Assembly: GCF_021173675.1 (NCBI RefSeq)
Contig: NZ_JAIHON010000008.1
Location: 278,784-342,783 of the forward strand
From: Streptomyces lincolnensis
GTDB taxonomy: Bacteria; Actinomycetota; Actinomycetes; Streptomycetales; Streptomycetaceae
Length of the DNA: 64,000 nt
Direction of reading: 5' to 3'
The notes under the pieces were generated by a model. That model did no database searches and was not told the origin of the DNA. It saw only the letters and a program-made list of their open reading frames with translations. The number at the start of each line of letters is the position of its first letter. The stretch's first letter is position 1. The position numbers and the translations under genes were made by a program. Positions 18,186 through 26,945 of the stretch are shown here, one piece after another.

Positions 18186-19025
18186 ATGAGCGAGGACACC
18201 CGCAGCGAGACCTACGCCGAACTGGCCGCCGTCGGCCCGTACGGAATCCGCCCCGGCCACGCCCTGATCACCATGGTCGAGCCGCATCCGGGCCACGAGT
18301 ACGCCTACAACCGCTGGTACGAGGACGACCACTACTACGCCGGCGCGATGGCCATGCCCTGGATGTTCGCCGGCCGCCGCTGGGTGGCCACCCGCGACCT
18401 CCAACTCCTGCGCCGCCCCGAGAAGTCCGCCATCGCCGAGCCCGTCACCGCCGGTTGCTACCTCTCCACGTACTGGATCACCGACGGCCGCTACGACGAC
18501 CACATGCGCTGGACCGTCGCCATCAACAAACGCCTCAACCGCGACAGCCGCGTCTACCGCGACCGCACCCACGTCTTCACGGCCTTCCAGGACCACGAGT
18601 CCACGGTCTACCGCGACGGCGCGGCCGGCCCCCGCGACTTCCACGCCCTGGACCACCCGTACGCGGGGCTGGTGCTGCAGGTCCTCGACGCCGAATCCTC
18701 CGAGCAGCGCGCCGAGTTGCTGGAGTGGCTCATCTCCCGCCACCTCCCGAAACGGCTCACGGGTTCCCCCACCGCCATGGTGACGGTCTTCCGCCCCACC
18801 CCACTGCCGGGCGACCGCATGTCCTACGTCAAGCAGGTGGAGGGCATCGACACCCGCCTGACGTTGCTGTGGTTCTTGGAGGCGGATCCCAGGGAGTGCT
18901 GGGAGGGGCACTTCGCGGGGCTGGAGGAGGCGGTGGGGGAGTCGGGACTGGGCCGGCTGGAGCTCCTGGCGCCTTTCGTCCCGACAATCCCGGGTACAGA
19001 CAAGTACGTGGATGGACTGCGCTGA
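18186..19025 (+). CDS. Uncharacterised protein, possible dimeric alpha/beta-barrel type
   Basis: 279 residues, soluble, with no signal peptide. Notable segments are PGHALITMVEPHPGHEYAYNRWYEDDHYYAGAMAMPWMF, which has the look of EthD/dabb-like barrels (a strand followed by a W/Y/E/D-rich helix), and a second similar half around residues 190-250 (PTAMVTVFRPTPL...DTRLTLLWFLEADP). I do not recognise a named family. ATG at 18186 is preferred over 18156 because of the purine-rich GGAAGGGGAAGGG just before it and because 18156 overlaps the operator. Shared control with the SDR suggests a common catabolic or detoxification step. Confidence 0.65.
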   Translation: MSEDTRSETYAELAAVGPYGIRPGHALITMVEPHPGHEYAYNRWYEDDHYYAGAMAMPWMFAGRRWVATRDLQLLRRPEKSAIAEPVTAGCYLSTYWITDGRYDDHMRWTVAINKRLNRDSRVYRDRTHVFTAFQDHESTVYRDGAAGPRDFHALDHPYAGLVLQVLDAESSEQRAELLEWLISRHLPKRLTGSPTAMVTVFRPTPLPGDRMSYVKQVEGIDTRLTLLWFLEADPRECWEGHFAGLEEAVGESGLGRLELLAPFVPTIPGTDKYVDGLR

Positions 19026-19028
19026 CCC

Positions 19029-19100
19029 AAGGGGCGCGGGGCTGTATCAATGTGCGGCTCCGCCGCGTGGGCGCGACCAGCCCCCACCGCCCCGCAGCCG
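19029..19100. repeat. REP-like palindromic intergenic element
   Basis: GGGGCGCGGGGCTG opens the element and CAGCCCCCACCGCCCC closes it, with GCGGCTCCGCCGC nested in the middle. From memory, near-copies of this unit are common between convergent genes in Streptomyces genomes. Here it fills the 80-bp gap between two convergent genes and could act as a bidirectional terminator. Confidence 0.65.
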
Positions 19101-19105
19101 CGCAA

Positions 19106-20998
19106 CTACCTGAGCTCCTCCGGACAAGGCGTCCCGCGAGGCATGGAGTACGGCGCCGCCAACCGATACGTCCCCGCCTTCGGCGCGATCAGCATCGTCC
19201 AGCGATCCCCCTCCGCGTCCTCCTCCGTCTCCATCAGACACCCGTTGACGTTGTCGTACGACTTCGGCTGATCGTCCGGCCGGTTCTTCGACGCCTCTGT
19301 CTCCTCCGGCGCCTTCAGCTTGTTGCCCTCCGCGTCGACGATGCTCAGCCACGGCGAGTAGGGGATCTTGATGAGGACCCGCCCGGCCTCCTTGACCTCC
19401 ATGGTCATCTCACCCTGCGCGGCCCGCTCGACGACCGCGTTCGGCTCGGCCAGCGGCGCGGGGTCGACGACCTGGAACAGCTGCCAGTTCGCGTCGCCCC
19501 AGATCTGCTTCAGATACGGCATCCCGCGCTGCACGAGCTCCCGCTCCCGCTCGCCCCCGTCCCCGTCCGGCTCGTCCTTGGGCAGCACCACGAAGTGCAC
19601 GGCCCACCGCCGCAGCCACTCGTGGTAGTTCGCCGAGTTGAGCGTGTCGTCGTAGAAGAGGGGATTGCGCTCCATGTCGGCCTGCCGGTTCCAGCCGCGG
19701 GCCAGGTTGACGTAGGGCGCGAGGGCGGAGGCCTCCCGGTGGGAGCGGGCCGGGACGACCTCGACGCGGCCCTTCTCGGCGCCGACCTCCTGGAGTTCGT
19801 TGACGAGGGGGGCGAGTTCGCGTGCCCAGGAGGCGGCCGGCTGGGTGTGGACGACGTCGTCGACCGTCTTGAACCCGATCCAGCCGGTGAACCCGACCGA
19901 GGCCAGCACGACGACGTACCACTTGCGGGTGCGCGGCACGGTGAACGGCAGCGCCGCCGCCAGCGCCACCCCGGCGAACAGCATCGGCAGCCGCGTGATG
20001 TTGGAGCCGATCTGCGAGCTGATCAGCCACACCAGCAGCACCGAGAGCCCGTACACGGCCGAGGTGATCCGTACGGTCTTCCAGGCGCGCGGTACGACGG
20101 CGTAGACGATGATCGCGTACGCCAGCGGCAGCACCGCCGACCCGAACGACATGGGCTGGGTGCCGGAGAACGGGAACAGCCAGGCCGACACCGCCACCAC
20201 GGCCGTGGGGGCGATCCCCAGCGCCCAGGCGCCCGGCCGCCGCTTCTGGAGGAACAGCGCGGCCGCCACGAGCCCCACGAACAGACCGGCGACCGGCGAG
20301 GACATGGTCGCCAGCGCGGCCAGCGGCGCCGCGCACAGCGCCTTCGCCCACCGCTTGTAGCGCCAGCGGTACGGCCAGCAGAACACCACCGCGACCGCGC
20401 CCAGCGCGAACAGCGTGCCGAGCCCGAACGTCACCCGGCCCGAGGCCGCGTTGCACAGGAAGGCGAAGACACCGGCCAGCCCCGGCCACAGCGGATTCCG
20501 CACCGCCCGGCTGCGCAGCAGGATCAGCATCAGCAGGGTCGCCGAGAAGGTCCCCGCGATCATCATCGTCGTACGGACACCCAGGACCGACATCAGATAC
20601 GGCGACACCACGCTGTACGACACGGGGTGCATCCCGCCGTACCAGGCCAGGTTGTACGCCGAGTCCGGGTGCCGGCCGACGAACTCGGCCCAGGCGTCCT
20701 GCGCGGCGAGGTCGCCCCCGCTGTTCGCGAAGGTGAAGAACCAGACGACGTGGAGAACCCCGGACAGTCCCGTCAGGGACAGCACGGGGTGCCGCTGGAC
20801 CCACTCGCGCAGGGGGGTGGTGCGGTCGGCGAGGCGGTCGAGCAGCGTGGAACCGCTCCCGCTGTCAGGGCGGTCCTCGGTGCTCTCGTCGTCAGTCGGT
20901 CCGTGGTCGGGACCCGGGTGTGCGGGCAGCCGTATTCGCGGGCCGGTTTCCGGGCCCGGATCGGTGTCGTCGGCGCGTGTCGGCTCCGCTGTGGCCAC
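19106..20998 (-). CDS. Polytopic membrane protein with large C-terminal external domain
   Basis: 630 residues. A disordered acidic N-terminus of about 65 residues is followed by about 11 hydrophobic segments (to about residue 370), then a soluble domain of about 240 residues (from about WARELAPLVNELQEVG). The first external loop has GGDLAAQDAWAEFVGRHPDSAYNLAWYGGMHPVSYS, which resembles the acidic catalytic loop of GT-C membrane glycosyltransferases, although homologues are often labelled MFS. The C-terminal domain includes NPLFYDDTLNSANYHEWLRRWAVHFVVLP, which also fits that group. It lies 206 bp downstream of the carboxypeptidase gene on the same strand. A role in envelope glycan transfer is inference. 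Confidence 0.7.
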   Translation of the reverse strand: MATAEPTRADDTDPGPETGPRIRLPAHPGPDHGPTDDESTEDRPDSGSGSTLLDRLADRTTPLREWVQRHPVLSLTGLSGVLHVVWFFTFANSGGDLAAQDAWAEFVGRHPDSAYNLAWYGGMHPVSYSVVSPYLMSVLGVRTTMMIAGTFSATLLMLILLRSRAVRNPLWPGLAGVFAFLCNAASGRVTFGLGTLFALGAVAVVFCWPYRWRYKRWAKALCAAPLAALATMSSPVAGLFVGLVAAALFLQKRRPGAWALGIAPTAVVAVSAWLFPFSGTQPMSFGSAVLPLAYAIIVYAVVPRAWKTVRITSAVYGLSVLLVWLISSQIGSNITRLPMLFAGVALAAALPFTVPRTRKWYVVVLASVGFTGWIGFKTVDDVVHTQPAASWARELAPLVNELQEVGAEKGRVEVVPARSHREASALAPYVNLARGWNRQADMERNPLFYDDTLNSANYHEWLRRWAVHFVVLPKDEPDGDGGERERELVQRGMPYLKQIWGDANWQLFQVVDPAPLAEPNAVVERAAQGEMTMEVKEAGRVLIKIPYSPWLSIVDAEGNKLKAPEETEASKNRPDDQPKSYDNVNGCLMETEEDAEGDRWTMLIAPKAGTYRLAAPYSMPRGTPCPEELR

Positions 20999-21204
20999 CT
21001 GAAGGCACTCCCCGTGGTCTCCCGTCTTCTGTTCTAGGACGCGTTCCGTTCCCCGCGCGTTGCCGGTCGTGTCCCGCGGGGTTGGGTGACCGCGTCCCTA
21101 CGGTGGCACCTGCCCCGATTCGTGACGCTAGCACGCACCCCGTCGACCGGAACCAGGACGGGTTCCGGTCGACGGGGTGCGACCGCGCACTTCTTCCGCC
21201 CGTA

Positions 21205-24150
21205 TCAGCCGAGGCGCGTCAACTTGTCCGTGAAGCCCGGCTCGACGAGATCGTCCTGAAGGGCGACCGGCACCTTCACCGCGCTGCCGGAGCCGTCACC
21301 GACGGTGAGCGAGCCCACCTTGGTGCCCGCCTTCGCCGTGTGCGGAAGGTCGTCGGCGGTGAAGGTGAGCTTGACGGTCAGACCCGCCCAGCCGACGGCC
21401 GTGACGTTCTCCGTGAGGACGACGGGGGTGTGGCCGCCGAGGCCGTCGTCGACGTACCCGACGACATCGCCCTTCTTCAGGATCGTCTCGGCCCTCAGCG
21501 CGTCCTGCGCGGCCCGGATCAGCTTGTCGCTCTCGAAGAGGGCGGCGCCCAGGATGGTGTTGTCAGTACCGCCCGCGGGCTGGCGCACCACCGCGCCGAC
21601 GATCCTGCGCGTCTCGCCGTTCACGTCCTTCTTCGCGGCGAAGACCAGGTTGCCGAGGGCGGAGGTGGTGGTGCCGGTCTTGATGCCGACGACGTTGTTG
21701 GAGCCGACGAGACGGTTCCAGTTGTCGTGCTTCTGTCCCTTGTAGTCGACGTACGACATCATCGCGGCGACCTCGCGGAAGGCCGGGTACTCCATCGCCT
21801 TCTTGCCCAGCTTCACCTGGTCCACGGCCGTGGAGACGGTCGTGTTGTTCAGGCCCGAGGGGTCGGTGTACGTCGTGTTCTTCATCCCGAGGTCGGCGGC
21901 GGCGTCGTTCATCTTCTTCACGAACGCCTTCTCCGAACCGGCGTCCCACCGGGCGAGCAGCCGCGCCACGTTGTTCGCGGACGCGATCAGAATGCTCTCC
22001 AGGGCCTCGCGCTGCGAGATGGAGTCGCCCGCGGTCACGTCGACGGTGGATTCCTGACCGGCGTTCGACTGCTTCTCGGCCGTCGCGTCGATCTCGATCT
22101 TCGGACCGTCGGCGCCGCTCTTGAGCGGGTGGTCGCGCAGGATGACGTACGCCGTCATGACCTTGGCGACACTGGCGATCGGTACGGGCTTCTGCTCACC
22201 GGACGAGCCGAACGTACCGATGCCCTGGACGTCGAGCGCGGCCTGTCCGTCGGCCGGCCACGGGATGTCGACCTTGGCGCCGTCGAAGGTGAAGCTGTCC
22301 TCGGCGGTGAGCTGGAGCTCGGGGGTCGGCAACGGACGTACGGACTGTACGACCGCGAACACCACGGCGAGCAGCAGGACCAGCGGGGTCCAGATCTTGA
22401 CCCGGCGCACGGCCGTGCGGACCGGGGTGTCCGGGGGCGGCGGCGTGTTCGTCAGCTCCGCCAGCAGATCCAGCGGCGGCTTCGGCGGCAACGGCTGCTG
22501 CGTCGTCCGCTCCGGGCCCACCTGCGGCACCGCCGCGGTGGCATCCGCACGCCCCTTCACCTGCGGCAACGCGGTCGTCGCGTCCGTCCGACCCGACACC
22601 CGCGGAAACGCCGTCGTCGCGTCCGCCCTCGCCGGCTTCCGCGCCGCCGGATCGTCCAACGGCTTCAACGCGACGAACCGACTGGTCCGCTCGGCCTCCC
22701 GCTCGGCCTCTACGCCGGCCTTGTGGCTGGCGTTCGCATCCGCACCGGGCTTGGTGCCTGTGTCGGGCTTGTCGGCGGCGGGGGGCTTGTCGGCGGTGCC
22801 GGGCTTGTCATCCGTGCCGGGCTTGGTGTCGGTGCCGGACTTCTTGCCCGTGCCGGACTCGGCGTCCGCCTCGGACTCGGCGTCCGCCCCGGCCTTCGTG
22901 TCCGGCCCGGACTTTCCGTCGGCGCCGGGTTTGGTCTCCCCGGCCTTGGCCACCCCGCCGAGCTTCAACATCGTCGTCGGCTGGTCCACGGCGGGACCGG
23001 TCACCCGCGGCGCCTTGAAAACGGCGGTGGGCTGATCCACGACGGGCCCACCGTCACCGTCCTCGGGGGAGCCGGAACCCTTCGGGTCGGCGCCCTTGGA
23101 GCGCTCCGCGTCGGCGTCCTCGGCGTCCTCAGTGTCGGCACCGGCCTTGGCGTCGGTGCCGGCGTCGGCCTCGGCGTCCGGAGCGGCCGTTGCCGCAGCG
23201 CCGGCCTCCTTGGAGCCGTTCACGTCGGCGTCCTCCGCGTCCGGGGACGCGGGCGTGCCGTCCTCGCCGGCCGCGCCGCTCTCGGCGTCAGCGTCGGCCT
23301 CGGCGTCAGCGTCGGCCTCGGCGCCGGTCTCGGAGGTCGACTCCGAACCGGCCTCAGCCGCTCCCGCCGTCACCGGCTCCCGGCCCTCCGCCGCCACGAC
23401 CTCGTCGCGCGCGGCGTCCCGCGAGTCGTTCTCCGGCTCCGCGTCCGCGTCGCCCCGGTCGCCCCGGGCGTCCTCGCCCGCGCCTCCGTCGGAGGCCTCG
23501 GCGTCGGCCCGGTCGTCCGGAGTCTCGTCCGTCTCGGGGCCCTTCGCGCCGGCAGGCGACCCGCTCTGATCCTCGGTCTCGCCCTGAGTGGGCTCTACGG
23601 CCTCCTGCTCGCCCCCGGAGCCCTCCGCGGCGCCCTCCGCCTCCGTACCGCCCTCACCGGCGTCCTGGGCGCCCTCAGCGCCACCGGTGCCCTTGGCCAC
23701 CCACGCGGCCACAGCGTCCCGGAGCCGGTCGTCACCCGCCGGGGGCTCGTCGCCGGACGCGTCCGAACCGGCGTCGGTGTCGGTGTCGGCGTCGCCCCGC
23801 GTCTCAGCGGCGCCGGTGTCGGCGCCCCGCTCCTCCCCGGCGTCCTCACGCCCGGCACCCTCGGACCGCGCGTCGGCGCCCTCCGGTCCCGAGCCCCCGC
23901 TCGACGCCGCGGCCCCCGCCGTCTCGTCCCCGGTGTCCGTGCGCGAAGCGCCCCGCGCCGCGTCCGCGACCTCGCGGACCGAGAAGACCTTGGTCGCCGT
24001 GTCGACGCCGCCGAGGCGGGTCATGGCGAGGCGGGGATCGCGGGGCTCGTTCGTTCCGGTCCTGGCCTCGGGAACCGGAGCCGCGCTCCCCGACGTCGGT
24101 TCTGCCGACGACCCGTGCTGCTTCGACCTGTCGGGGGACTCGCCCGCCAC
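21205..24150 (-). CDS. D-alanyl-D-alanine carboxypeptidase (S11) with long acidic cytoplasmic region
   Basis: 981 residues, far longer than usual S11 peptidases (about 400). Roughly the first 575 residues are Asp/Glu/Ala/Gly/Thr-rich low complexity. One transmembrane helix (near 585-600) leads to an external penicillin-binding domain. The active-site motifs are complete: SVAK (Ser near 660), SANN (near 721) and KTG (near 822). It trims the terminal D-Ala from peptidoglycan stem peptides. The cytoplasmic part carries spaced Thr motifs such as VDQPTAVFK, VDQPTTMLK and three units of the form R-x-DATTA-x-P-x-V (with one Ala change) before the membrane helix, which could be kinase or FHA targets. 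GTG 24150 follows AGGAGGAGG; in-frame 24324 has no such site. Confidence 0.9.
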   Translation of the reverse strand: MAGESPDRSKQHGSSAEPTSGSAAPVPEARTGTNEPRDPRLAMTRLGGVDTATKVFSVREVADAARGASRTDTGDETAGAAASSGGSGPEGADARSEGAGREDAGEERGADTGAAETRGDADTDTDAGSDASGDEPPAGDDRLRDAVAAWVAKGTGGAEGAQDAGEGGTEAEGAAEGSGGEQEAVEPTQGETEDQSGSPAGAKGPETDETPDDRADAEASDGGAGEDARGDRGDADAEPENDSRDAARDEVVAAEGREPVTAGAAEAGSESTSETGAEADADAEADADAESGAAGEDGTPASPDAEDADVNGSKEAGAAATAAPDAEADAGTDAKAGADTEDAEDADAERSKGADPKGSGSPEDGDGGPVVDQPTAVFKAPRVTGPAVDQPTTMLKLGGVAKAGETKPGADGKSGPDTKAGADAESEADAESGTGKKSGTDTKPGTDDKPGTADKPPAADKPDTGTKPGADANASHKAGVEAEREAERTSRFVALKPLDDPAARKPARADATTAFPRVSGRTDATTALPQVKGRADATAAVPQVGPERTTQQPLPPKPPLDLLAELTNTPPPPDTPVRTAVRRVKIWTPLVLLLAVVFAVVQSVRPLPTPELQLTAEDSFTFDGAKVDIPWPADGQAALDVQGIGTFGSSGEQKPVPIASVAKVMTAYVILRDHPLKSGADGPKIEIDATAEKQSNAGQESTVDVTAGDSISQREALESILIASANNVARLLARWDAGSEKAFVKKMNDAAADLGMKNTTYTDPSGLNNTTVSTAVDQVKLGKKAMEYPAFREVAAMMSYVDYKGQKHDNWNRLVGSNNVVGIKTGTTTSALGNLVFAAKKDVNGETRRIVGAVVRQPAGGTDNTILGAALFESDKLIRAAQDALRAETILKKGDVVGYVDDGLGGHTPVVLTENVTAVGWAGLTVKLTFTADDLPHTAKAGTKVGSLTVGDGSGSAVKVPVALQDDLVEPGFTDKLTRLG

Positions 24151-24383
24151 CGATGCCTCCTCCTGCCGCACGTGAGCCGTGCGCCTGCTGAACCGTGAAC
24201 CGCCGCCCGGACACCGCTCCCCCGCGCTGTCCGAACCATGTACCAGTGTCCTGTGTGTGGGCCTGACCCAAGCGGTAGACGAGAACGACATACCTACTGG
24301 TTCCACTACAAACAGGTCACGCACCCTCGACAGACCGATGTGAGAGGGGTCACCCTGTCATTCATCCACGCGGGGAGGCATGG

Positions 24384-25139
24384 ATGGGCAGGAGCCGCAG
24401 AACACTTCCGGAGGAGCTTCTGCTGCTGGCGTTGGACCCGACCACGGGAACCACCGCACAGCCGCAGTCGCTCGACCTCGGTCTGGCCGGAGCACAGCTA
24501 GTGGAGCTGGCGCTGGCCGGACGGATAGCCCCAGACGGGGATCGTATCGCCGTGGTAGCACCACGGCCGACTGGAGACCCAACACTGGACTGCGCGTTGG
24601 AGTTGCTGCGAAGGCGTGGCGCTCCTGTGCGGGCGGTCCATTGGATCGGCGGGCCCCGCCTGGGGCTGCGCCAGACCTACCTCTCGCATCTGGAGCGGTG
24701 CGGCATGGTGCATGCCGTGGCGGGACAGATGTGCGGAGTGTTGCCGACGACGCGCTATCAGGCGACGGACAACGACATCAGCCGGGAGATCAGAGCCCGA
24801 CTGGATTCGGCGATCCGCACCGGCGTGCCACCGGACCCACGGACGGCGGCGCTCGCGGCGCTGGCGCACGCGGTGGGCCTCGGCAAGCATCTGTACCCCG
24901 GGAACGAGGGGCGGTCCTCCCGCTCCCGGCTCAGGGATCTGATCAGGCACGACCCGATGGGCGGCCTCGTGGCGCACGCCGTGATGGACGTCCAGAACGG
25001 CGTGGCGGCGCAGCCGCGCCGCAACCCGGCCCCGGCCGGCCGTCAGGCCGCCCCCGGAGCCAGGCCCGCACCGGAACCCGCGCGCGGCGTTCCGATGCAG
25101 CCGCGCCGCGGGCCCATGGCACGTGCCGTGGCTCACTGA
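24384..25139 (+). CDS. GPP34 (GOLPH3-like) phosphoprotein family protein
   Basis: 251 residues. It starts LPEELLLLALDPTTG, then LDLGLAGAQLVELALAGRIA, the signature of the bacterial GPP34 family related to the eukaryotic phosphoinositide-binding protein GOLPH3. A cluster RQTYLSHLERCGMVHAV and ALAALAHAVGLGKHLYP follow as in the family. The last 40 residues are Pro/Ala/Arg-rich and probably disordered. In eukaryotes the fold docks on membranes; the bacterial role is not established. ATG at 24384 has GGGGAGG seven bases upstream. It is divergent from the carboxypeptidase gene, with 233 bp between starts. Confidence 0.88.
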   Translation: MGRSRRTLPEELLLLALDPTTGTTAQPQSLDLGLAGAQLVELALAGRIAPDGDRIAVVAPRPTGDPTLDCALELLRRRGAPVRAVHWIGGPRLGLRQTYLSHLERCGMVHAVAGQMCGVLPTTRYQATDNDISREIRARLDSAIRTGVPPDPRTAALAALAHAVGLGKHLYPGNEGRSSRSRLRDLIRHDPMGGLVAHAVMDVQNGVAAQPRRNPAPAGRQAAPGARPAPEPARGVPMQPRRGPMARAVAH

Positions 25140-25542
25140 GCCGCAGTCCCACGGCACACCGCAGCAAAGGCACCACCACGCACCAGGCACTACCAGGCAC
25201 CATGCACCACGCTCCACCGAGCGCCGCACCGCAGTCCCCCAACAGACCCGGTACGGGAGCCGCTGGTCCGCGCGGGGCGACGGAACCGTTCGTCCGGACA
25301 TACCGGGCGACCGGTCTCCGCCGCCCCGCGCGGCCGCTTTTCCGGGCAGCGCGAACCACACGGCCCTGCGGCCCACCCGGATCGCGCGCCATGCGGGCAC
25401 AGGACCGCACATCCGCCGACAAGCCCGCGCACAGCGCATATCCCTCGTTTCCCAGCGGTAGAAAGCACCTTGGTGGCAGTCTGCTCAACAGCAGATACGC
25501 AAAGTGGTAAGTACGAGGCACGCAGCCGGAGGTGCACGTCCC
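25140..25542. other. Intergenic region upstream of the XRE regulator
   Basis: About 400 bp with no convincing gene. Frames through it are continuations of composition-driven ORFs. The last 40 bp contain GGAGGTG in front of GTG 25543. No palindrome stands out. Confidence 0.5.
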
Positions 25543-26400
25543 GTGGCGTCCAATGTCAATCCGACCGTCAGGCGACGCCGGCTGGGCCAGGAGTTGCGCC
25601 GGCTCCGCGAGCTCAAGGGCATGACAGCCGAGGAGGTCGCCGAGCGCCTCCTGGTGTCGCAGTCGAAGATCAGCCGCCTGGAGAACGGGCGGCGCAGCAT
25701 CAGCCAGCGTGACGTCCGCGACCTGTGCGGGGTCTACGAGGTCGACGACCAGCGCGTCGTCGACTCACTGATGCAGATGGCCAAGGACTCGCGCCAGCAG
25801 GGCTGGTGGCACGCGTTCGGGGACATCCCGTACAGCGTCTACATCGGCCTGGAGACCGACGCCGAGTCGCTGAGGGTCTACGAACCCCAGATCATCACCG
25901 GCCTGTTGCAGACCCGCGCCTACGCCGAGGCCATCATCAGGGGCGGTTCGCCGGAGACCTCGGACACCGAGATCGACAAGCGCGCCCAGGTCCGGCTGCG
26001 GCGGCAGGATCGTATCGCCGCCGACCACGACTCGCTCCGGCTCTGGGTCGTCCTCGACGAGGCCGCGCTGCGCCGGGTCGTGGGGAGCCGGCCGGTGATG
26101 CGCGAGCAGCTGGAGTACCTGGCGGAGGCGTCCCAGCGGCCGCACATCACCGTGCAGGTGCTGCCGTTCGACGTCGGCGCGCATCCCGGTATCAACGGCC
26201 AGTACTCGATCCTGGAGTTCGCCGACGCGGCCGACTCCAGCGTGGTGTACATCGAGGGCGTCACCAGCGACCTCTACCTGGAGAAGGCCCACGACGTGCA
26301 GAAGTACACGGTGATGTACGAGCACCTGCGGGCCCAGGCGCTGAACGTCGACCAGTCGCGCCAACTCATCGAGGACGTGGCGAAGGAGTACGCCCGCTGA
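25543..26400 (+). CDS. XRE-family regulator with DUF5753
   Basis: 285 residues. An N-terminal helix-turn-helix (about 10-65: RRLGQELRRLRELKGMTAEEVAERLLVSQSKISRLENGRRSIS) is followed by the DUF5753 domain (about 90-275), starting at the WW..F region and including EPQIITGLLQTRAYAEAII and a HPGINGQYSILEF strand. This is the large Streptomyces family that includes WhiJ, whose members sit next to small DUF397 proteins and influence development or stress. GTG 25543 has GGAGGTG eight bases upstream; GTG 25504 adds 13 residues without such a site. The DUF397 partner follows at 26590 on the same strand, after 189 bp. Confidence 0.92.
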   Translation: MASNVNPTVRRRRLGQELRRLRELKGMTAEEVAERLLVSQSKISRLENGRRSISQRDVRDLCGVYEVDDQRVVDSLMQMAKDSRQQGWWHAFGDIPYSVYIGLETDAESLRVYEPQIITGLLQTRAYAEAIIRGGSPETSDTEIDKRAQVRLRRQDRIAADHDSLRLWVVLDEAALRRVVGSRPVMREQLEYLAEASQRPHITVQVLPFDVGAHPGINGQYSILEFADAADSSVVYIEGVTSDLYLEKAHDVQKYTVMYEHLRAQALNVDQSRQLIEDVAKEYAR

Positions 26401-26589
26401 GCCGTTTCCGGTGGGAAGGGCGGGAATATACACCACGGACCGGTTCCACTGGAAGAATCCTCTGGAATATGCCATCCAGAAGAGTGAACGACTGCTCCTA
26501 AAGGGGAGGGCGGCGAGTAGCGTCGATCACGCCAACGATCAGCAAAGGTTGGCGAGAACCGAACGGCGCTACTGTCTAACGGAGCAAAC

Positions 26590-26781
26590 ATGGCGATTCG
26601 CCTGGGTGCCACGGAAACGTGGATGACGTCCTCGTACACCAACAACAACGGCGCGTGCGTGATGGTGCGGTCGACCGACGAGACCTCACTGCACGTGGGG
26701 GACACCAAGGTCGGCCCCGACGGGATCAAGGTGGCGTTCCCCGCAGACGCGTGGAACGCCTTCGTGGCCTCGGTCAAGTAG
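26590..26781 (+). CDS. DUF397 small protein, partner of XRE regulator
   Basis: 63 residues, with the family core WMTSSYTNNNGACVMVRSTDETSLHVGDTKVG...WNAFVASVK. DUF397 proteins act with the neighbouring XRE/DUF5753 regulator as a paired unit, by analogy to WhiJ-type loci; the mechanism is not settled. ATG 26590 follows CGGAGC. The 189-bp gap to the regulator may hold its own promoter. Confidence 0.9.
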   Translation: MAIRLGATETWMTSSYTNNNGACVMVRSTDETSLHVGDTKVGPDGIKVAFPADAWNAFVASVK

Positions 26782-26866
26782 GAGGCCGGGTCCTTCCGAT
26801 CCGGCCCGACCACGATCACGATCACGAGAAACAGACGAAAAACAACTGCACAAGCGCCACAGTGAA

Positions 26867-26907
26867 GAGCCCTCTCGACCAGATCGCCGTCCTAGCCGAG
26901 GGGGCTC
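26867..26907. terminator. Hairpin between convergent DUF397 and MerR genes
   Basis: GAGCCCTCTCG at 26867-26877 pairs with CGAGGGGGCTC at 26897-26907 with one mismatch and a 19-base loop. It lies in the 164-bp gap between two convergent genes. Confidence 0.55.
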
Positions 26908-26945
26908 GGCCTGTGTCACCGCCCGGCCTGTGTCCGGGCCCGGCT

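Noticed and set aside
24151..24324. 58-residue upstream extension of the carboxypeptidase
   Set aside because: No ribosome-binding site and not similar to the acidic region; GTG 24150 has a strong site.
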